Shown here piece by piece: positions 57,076 through 64,000 of a stretch of 64,000 nucleotides of DNA. The notes beneath the pieces are model-generated. The model was not told the DNA's origin. It searched no databases and was given only the letters and a program-made list of their open reading frames with translations. This DNA comes from Selaginella moellendorffii (Eukaryota > Streptophyta > Lycopodiopsida > Selaginellales > Selaginellaceae): contig NW_003314316.1 of assembly GCF_000143415.4 (NCBI RefSeq), positions 577,220-641,219 of the forward strand, written 5' to 3'. How positions within the stretch are numbered: the first letter of the stretch is position 1; each line of letters starts with the position of its first letter. Both the position numbers and the translations under genes were made by a program.

Positions 57076-59662
57076 GAGTTGGGACTCAAACCCAAGCACT
57101 AGAGGGTCGAGACTCGAACCTAACCTCCGTATATGCATCTATGGAAGGCATCATCCAAAATGCTTGGCGTGACTCCTCACATCGATGCACTCGTCGATGA
57201 TCGAGTTAAAGCGCTCTACAAATTACAGCTTAGGAACTTAGTTCCTTTGCACTACCAAGCCCTCTCACTTGACAAGTCTGTGATCATGCATGGAATCCTC
57301 CATGCTTGGCCCCATGGGCCACCCCTTTTTAAATTGGCACCTTCAACTAGGGGATTTGTTCCTCTAACTTGCCAATCTCACTTAGCAAATCATCCGACCA
57401 ATGTAACATGGTTTCATGCACAAGCATGAAAGTCCTCGACCATCGACTTTCATTCAAAGCTATCCCTTTGAGCACTCGGGAACTGCTTCCCCAACCTTGA
57501 TAGCATTGCGTTATGGCAAGCTTCAAGGCCACACTTTTGCTGCGCCACTCTGATTTTATACATTCTATGAACCATTTACACTTGGCTTTCTAGGTACTAA
57601 ACTACCTAGAATTGTCTTTGGGAACCTTTGAAGGAACTCTGTCCCTTAACTTGCTAAGGCCTCTCCTTTTGCAAGTTTTTTAATTGTCATATGTCTAACA
57701 TGGATAATTCCATGCTTCAGACTCTCCATGGCATCATGGTTGTTAGTAACAACATGCTTGAGTACCCACTTGATTCTCCACTCTCAACTAACATAACCAC
57801 CCTTAGTTATGCAATTCGATTCTTATGGTTTGATTTTATCCCCCTACTACTTGCTTTTGGCCTCATACCTTTCCTTCGATTATTCTCCTCTAGACTAGGA
57901 GGATAGCTTTGCACTTTCTACTATGCCGTAACAAATATTCTTAGAGAAGAACCTACCCAACAGCCTAGGGAGTAGTTCCTCAATCCAGGTATGCTCAACT
58001 TATAATCCCACACACCGGGATTAACATTGCTACTTATGGGCTTTTATATGCCCATCACTAGCCTTGCCAAAATTTCATTTTGGCTTTCTCCAATTCGGGT
58101 AGACAGTCTTCCCCTGTCTCCGCAATCTTGGACATTTGGATAACACCTTTTATCCATCATTCGCTAGGGACTTAGTCCCTAAGGCCTTATCTATCGCCCT
58201 CGCGACACTAAACACCACCTCTTAGTGTTCTAGAGTGTTTGGGTGTCTCAATGGTGGTCTCCTTGACAATGAGCATTTCTTTTTTCGACATTGACTCACT
58301 ATATCGCAACATGAGCAATTTATCCCCTGTATAGGTATATCTAATGCTATTAAGAAGTCTTGGGTAGCTACTTTTTACCCGTTTAACCAATTATCTTGCA
58401 CCTCTTGCTTAGTTGCCCTATAATTGTCAAGTCCTACAACTCATTGTTTGGTGGTTCCACACCTCCATCATTATCTGGGTCACCACACTCCAACTGCATG
58501 CCTTCCAACTTAGGCCATGCCATTCCCATTTCCATTAAAATTCCTTTGGGAAGGGGTTTTCATAAACCCACCAACTTGACTTTAAGGCAACACACCTTGG
58601 CACATTCAGTATCTCTATACCCTTGGCTCTATAAGCTTACCTTTACAACACTCCCCACTTGTGTTAGGGTCTTTGCCAAGACCAAAGCAGTTGTCTCTCA
58701 TGCCAACTATCAATTAGCACTACACCATAATGTTCACACACAACTCTATGCCAAAGTTGTTTTCTTTTGGGGAACACCTTTCCCATGACTTTAGTATGGC
58801 ACATTCTGCCATCGATAAGATACCCTCTGTTCTTATACTTGGATCTTATGATCCCCCTCATCCTTCGTGGGGTACAACACACCTCAGTCCAAATACTTCC
58901 ATCAATCCCTTAGGATTATTCCTTGACTCTATTTGAATTATCCAACTTTTTGGACTTTATCATCCGACGACTCGTGAGGTCCTACCTTTGAGGTGCCAGC
59001 TCACTAGAATATAACTTCTTGTATTCAGGTCCTACTCACAAGGACCATCTTTGCAAGTGTTACTCCGACACTTGATTTGTTCTCTTGGGGCAACCTTTTG
59101 CTCCTTAGGACCACTTGTCCATGTGATGAGAATACCAACTCATCCTCTGAGTACACATCTAACTCCTTTGGTTGTTCCAACATTTATTAAAGGTAGCCTT
59201 GGCTACCATTTCAAAGACTTGTGTCCTCTTTTATATTTGACCTCCCACAGTCATCAATTCTGGTCTCAAATTTATGAGCACCAACCTCAACTATATGAGG
59301 GTAATCTTGTGACTCCTTTATTGTTTTGGAGTCTGCATCTTTCCCATGATCCCAACTATAGTTGTTTACCACAACTACATTAGCCCGTTTGCTGCGTCAA
59401 ACGCTTATCTGGATCACATCCTCAGCTCTCTAAGGAAACATTATACTATTCCCAAGATCCCAAAGGTGTTCCATTATTGGCCCTTTTCTATCCACCACCT
59501 CTCCTACAAGTTCACACATGAACTATAGTGGAGAGTCATGTCTTCCCAACCTGCTACTCTGCAAGGATAGGCCCACTCCTAGGACCTTTTGATGCCAACA
59601 CCAGTGGTGATATACTTGAGCACCAATAAAAGTCAAACTAAGGAACAACTCCAATACCAAGT
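57076..59662 (-). mobile_element. C-element internal sequence, continued (no genes)
   Basis: This 2.6 kb joins 26,986 across the solo LTR. I found no reading frame with family features; the few ORFs of 60-130 residues lack any known domain. The right end repeats 24,021-24,251 with a minus-strand primer-binding site (near 59,645-59,660) beside LTR C3. It looks like a non-coding, LARD-type internal domain. Confidence 0.6.
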
Positions 59663-61245
59663 TATACGCGACTAAATTTTCCATTCTACTTTAGTCACTT
59701 AACCACACCTCCGACCACTTGGAGGAGTCTCATTCACAACCTCCATAAGTCCTATTTTGGACTTAGGGACTTACTAGCCCCAAGAATGACATCCATGCCA
59801 CTCAACCATTGCACTTGGACGAAGTGCTTCACGTGTCCAATTCTATAACCGACACCCCAAGGTACCACTGACATATTAACCCATTACGCTAAGGCCTGCC
59901 CATTCACTTTAGTCACACTGGTGGTCCGACACCACCTATATCACAGTCCCATCTCTCAAAGACCGGGCCATCCATCCATGAGCCAGATCCACTCCTTAGT
60001 ATCCTTAGGATGCCCATAGACATGGGGAATAGCTTTCCCCAATATCCCTTTTCCAGTCCCCACCAAGTCCCTTACTGCCCATGGCCGTATTCGCCAACAC
60101 TGCCACTGGATTGAGGCCCACAAGCCCAACCACTAAGTCCCACGGTCCTCTGGGACTTCCTCACCACACGACTGTATCTTTTGTCTTTACTCCAAAGGAC
60201 TACTCCTCTTCCTTTCCACAGTCTGGGCCTTTGGGACAACATTTCGGAACACCATGGCCCTACGCAAGCCTCATGGGTACTCTCCCCGCCTTCCATCTTT
60301 GGGTGCTTTAGCCATGGGATTAGAGCAAGGTTCCATTGAGCCATGCCAAGTATCCAAGCAAGACACTTGGACTGGGAGCATTGACCATTTGATCTCCCAG
60401 GGGAACTAAAGCCAACTCTTGAATACTTTACTAAACTACCCTACTTGTCGGTCTGTATTCACTCTAATCTTGGACTTCCCAGTGGTCAACTCATCACCCA
60501 ACACTGGGCCTGGCCTTCCTGGGCCAAACTGGCCTTTCCTGGGCCAAACTGGCCTTTCCTGGCCAAACTGGCTCCACTGGGCTCCAACCCCCACACTCTC
60601 CCTACTATACTTTTGGAACCCCCTACAGCCCTGCTCCCCCTGGGGGACGATCGCTTTGGGCTTTCACCCAACTGCCTGTATTAGTATTCAGATTCGGACT
60701 CGAACTCGGACTCGGACTCGGTCTCGGTCCCGGTTTCGGACTCGGACTCGGTCTTGGTCTCGGTCTCAGTTCCATCTTAGACTCCATCTTGGACTCCATC
60801 TTAGGTCCATCTCGGACTCTATCTCGTGTCCATTTCAAACTCCATCTTGGACTCTATCTCAGGTCCATCTCAGACTCCATCTCAGGTCCACCTCGGACTC
60901 CATCTCAAGTCCACCTCGAACTCCATCTCGGGTCCATCTCGGATCCATCTCGGACTCCATCTCGGGTCCATCTTGGGTCCATCTCAGACTCTTTCTCAGG
61001 TCCATCTCAGACTCCATCTCGAAATCCTTCTCAAGTCCATCTCAGACTCCCTTTTTGGAGTCTCGTTTATTGCTCGCTTCATGCTTGTTCCTTGAGCACT
61101 TTGTTGCAAATTCTTCTCCCGCTCTCAACCTTTCAAGTTGGAGCTTTTGGTCCAAACGTGTTACACTCATTTGGCTTTCGCTTCGGCCAGTACCATGTGG
61201 CACCCTTCCGGCTCTACTTGGGGCCTAGGGATTTTGTGTCTCACA
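59663..61245 (-). repeat. C-type LTR copy C3
   Basis: About 1,583 bp, colinear with C1 and ending TTGTGTCTCACA. Its arrays lie at 60,690-61,040. The 5' side on the minus strand is adjacent to a primer-binding site, so it acts as 5' LTR of the C element whose 3' LTR is C1. Confidence 0.78.
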
Positions 61246-61632
61246 CTCACCTCTCGGAGGCACATACTTTGGGCTTTCACCCCATAACCTGCATTAGTAT
61301 TTGGACTTGGTCTCGAACTTGATCTCGGACTTGATCTCAGACTTGACCTCAGACTCGGTCTCGGACTCGATCTTAGACCCAATCTCGGACTCTCTCTCTC
61401 GGACTCGGTCTCGGACCCGATCTCGGATCTCAGACTCCATCTTGATCTCGGTCTTGGACTTAGTCTCGAACTCAGTCTCGGAGTTAGTCTCAGACTTGGT
61501 CTTGAACTTGACCTCAGACTTGGTATCGAACTTGATCTTGGACTCAGTCTCATCTGATGAACTTTTTATCATTTTGGTTGTGTTTTCGGGGATGCTTTAG
61601 CCTTTGACACCTCGGGGAGTTGATTCCTTACA
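61246..61632 (-). mobile_element. B-type LTR, right piece
   Basis: From the GCTTTGGGCTTTCACCCC-like block through a hexamer array (61,300-61,560) to GATGAACTTTTTATCATTTTGG and CTTACA. It completes the B LTR started at 22,869. Target repeat TCACA follows. Confidence 0.75.
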
Positions 61633-62761
61633 TCACAGTCCATAGACCAAATGAAAGATGACATTAATGACTTTAGTAATGCTCACAACGATGTAATATG
61701 ATTAGAAAGATGATTAACAAAACAACTGAGATATTACACCTGTTCAGGGTAGGGAACTTTAGAATGGCTATAAGTTTGTCAAGATCAATTTGAAAACCCT
61801 CACGAGAAATATGGTATCCAAGATAAATTGTGTCCTTAGACCTAAACACGCACTTTGACCGCTTCAACTTTAAACCAACTTTTTGTAACTTATCTAACAC
61901 CTTACAAACATTACAGATGTATTCCTCTCATGCCCCTTCGAGTGGATTAAAACACTATTGATGAAGTCAACAATGACCTCCAACATATCATAAAGAACCT
62001 TGTCCATCATCCACTAGAAAGTTGTTGGAACATTATTCAAATCAAACGACATCACCAAGAACTCTTACAAACCAAATAGTGTACAAAAAGCAATTTTAAG
62101 AATATCTTCTTTAGCCATCTGTATTTGCCAATACCCTGAAGTAAGATTTAACTTGGTGAGCCGATGGTTTTTCCTTAGACGATCTAAGAGATAAACAATG
62201 TGAGGAAGAGGGTACACATCCGAGATTGTCACTTCGTTTAATAAATGATAATTAATGCAAAAAAAAATACTCCCATCATGCTTCATCACAAGATGGGGTT
62301 CATATGCCTAAGGACTCTATGACTTTCAAATAATACTTTTTCTAACATCTCTTTGATGTTTGAATATAAAATTTTAATTTTTTTGGGTGACTGAAAATGA
62401 ATAGGAACTTTGATTGGATGAACATCCCCAATTAGAATAAGATGAAATATTGCAATCTTGGCCCCAGGTAACAAATCATATTCAAAGAGATTGGCATACT
62501 CCTTCATAAGTTGGTCAACTACTGCAACATAAAGATTGTCAGAAGGATAGGAAAAGGACAAGACGGAAACATAAAAGGAAGTAATAGGGAGCCAAAAGTG
62601 AAAAGAAGAAATATAAAGATAAGAGGGAGAAACCTCAAAGTCACACTTGGCATAATTGTACCGCAACCAATCTATACCAAGGATGGGGTCAAAAGTTTGA
62701 CTCGGCACTACCTGCAATGATTGCAACTCAAGCTCAAGATCGCCCATATACATAATTAGGT
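61633..62761 (-). mobile_element. Gypsy-A2, 5' part (protease, RT), continuation across the nest
   Basis: Colinear continuation of the piece at 20,734-22,868. It holds DLELELQSLQVVPSQTFDPI and GIDWLRYNYAKCDF (protease end), FFCINYHLLNEVTISDVYPLPH (RT motif region that is deleted in Gypsy-A1) and LKLKRSKCVFRSKDTIYLGY (RT thumb). Many stops and transitions. The 5-bp target repeats CCACA (22,864-22,868) and TCACA (61,633-61,637) bracket the 38.8-kb insertion. The gag half and 5' LTR are not seen because a C-type LTR starts at 62,762. Confidence 0.82.
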
Positions 62762-63884
62762 TGTAAGTGACTAAATTTTCCATTCTACTTCAGTCACTTA
62801 ACCACACCTCCGACCACTTGGAAGAGTCTCATTCACAACCTCCATAAGTCCAATTTAGGACTTGGGACTTGCTAGCCCCGAGAATGGCATCCATGCCACT
62901 CAACATTTGCACTTGGTCCAAGTGCTCCACGTGTCCAATCCCATGACCGACACTCAAAGGTACCACCAACATGGCAGCTTGTTACGCTAAGGCCATGCCC
63001 AATCACCTTTGCCACACTGGTAGTCCATACCACTTGCATCACAGTCTTGGCTCTTCAAGACTAGGCAAACCATCCGTGAGTGGTCATCTCAGATCCACTC
63101 CTTAGCATCCTTAGGATGCCCACCGACAAGGGGAATAGCCTTCCCCAATATCCCTCTGTCAGTCCCCACTAAGTCCCTTTCTGCCCCTGGCCGTGTTTGC
63201 CAACGCTGCCACTGGATCGAGGCCCACAGGCCCAACCACTAAGTCCCACGGTCCTCTGGGACTTCCTCACCACACGACTGTGTCCTTGGTCACTACCCTA
63301 GAGGACTGCTCCTCTTCCTTTCCACAGTCTGGGCTTTTGGGACAACATTTCGGAACACTGTGGCCTTATGCGAGCCACCTAAGTAATCTCCCCGCCTTCC
63401 GCCCTTGGGTGCTCTAGCTATGGGCTTAGAGTGAGGTTCCGTTGAGCCACACTTGGTATCCAAGTAGGTAGTGCCACCCACACTTAGACTGGGAGCATTG
63501 GCCAGTCGATCTCCCGGGGGAACTAGAGCCGGCTCTTGAACACTTCACCAAGCTACCCCGCTTGTCGGTCCGTGTTCACTCTAGTCTTGGACTTCCCAAT
63601 GGTCAGCTCATCACCCAACACTGGGTCTGGCCTTCCTGGGCCAAATTAGCCTTTCCTGGCCAAACTGGCTCCAACTGGGCTCCAACCCCCACACTCTCCC
63701 TACTATACTTTTGGAACCTCCCGCAGCCCCCCCCCCCCCCCCCCCCCCCGGGGGACGATCACTTTGGGCTTTCACCCAACTGCCTGTATTAGTATTCGGA
63801 CTCGGACTTGGACTCGGACTCGGACTCGGTCTCGGTCCCGGATTTGGACTCGAACTCGGTCTCGGTCCCGGATTTGGACTCGGA

Positions 63885-63921
<37 letters not shown>

Positions 63922-64000
63922 CCGGTCCCGGTCTCGGTTCCATCTCGGGTCCATCTCGGACTCCATCTCGGGTCCATCTCGGACTCCATCTCGGACTCCA
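62762..64000 (-). repeat. C-type LTR copy C4 (runs off the window)
   Basis: Starts TGTAAGTGACTAAATTTTCC inside the Gypsy-A2 protease region and is colinear with C1 and C3, including a C23 tract at 63,727-63,749 and hexamer/12-mer arrays from 63,790. The end lies beyond 64,000, so I cannot say whether it is solo or part of an element. Confidence 0.8.
63727..63749 (+). repeat. C23 homopolymer in LTR C4
   Basis: Uninterrupted C run at the position of the G tract (sense strand) shared by B, C and D LTRs. Confidence 0.9.

Noticed and set aside
57076-59662. 130-residue ORF at 58,396-58,788 and others
   Set aside because: No recognisable domain in a non-coding retroelement interior.
1-64000. tRNA or rRNA genes
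   Set aside because: I looked for cloverleaf-type and rRNA core sequences and recognised none; the tRNA-Met-like matches are primer-binding sites of LTR elements.

Overview
The window looks like nuclear DNA of a land plant, most probably a lycophyte such as Selaginella moellendorffii. This is inferred from three things: plant-only genes (a PLATZ zinc-binding regulator, phenylalanine ammonia-lyase, PLS-type PPR pieces), very short introns (about 38 to 60 nt in several genes), and heavy load of Gypsy-type LTR retrotransposons. No database was searched.

Layout. Positions 1-8,500 hold three intact-looking host genes: PLATZ (minus, three exons), an rRNA-processing CGR1/CCDC86-like gene (plus) sharing a divergent promoter with PLATZ, and an intronless 728-residue PAL gene (minus). 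Positions 8,500-15,915 are a mosaic of duplicated and broken pieces: two copies of a PPR plus ClpX block, separated by a copy of the 3' end of the neighbouring PAL gene and closed by a rearranged copy of the PLATZ/CGR1 intergenic region. Positions 15,920-64,000 are nested transposable elements, mostly on the minus strand.

The nest can be read layer by layer from target-site duplications (TSDs) and re-joined reading frames. Gypsy-A2 (20,734-22,868 and 61,633-62,761) is split by a B-type LTR unit. Inside it lies a non-coding C-type LTR array, and inside that a solo C LTR (TSD CTAGT). In that solo LTR sits a chromodomain Gypsy element, Gypsy-B (28,221-56,739, TSD CTYGG). Gypsy-B carries two separate insertions: a 7.3-kb non-coding LTR element (30,922-38,197, TSD GCATC) in its integrase, and a 13,750-bp terminal-inverted-repeat element (39,764-53,513, TSD TAGT) in its reverse transcriptase. 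Removing the last one restores the RT codons exactly.

The 13.75-kb element is the most interesting object here. It carries two divergent genes. The minus-strand gene encodes a DUF7869-type protein of about 1,036 codons, a plausible transposase, broken by two in-frame stops. The plus-strand gene has about ten short introns and encodes a ParB-like domain, a DNA-methyltransferase-like segment, an acidic region and an FCP1/NIF-like HAD domain that lacks its catalytic Asp. A quasi-palindrome of 22 bp, ATGGCRTG-N6-CAYGCCAT, occurs about 32 times in this element. I saw it nowhere else in the window. It lies in subterminal regions, between the divergent promoters, inside exons, and in five of the ten introns, in four of them 9-11 nt before the 3' splice site. 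A site-binding system (ParB-like protein or transposase with dispersed palindromic sites), partly turned into introns, is the working hypothesis.
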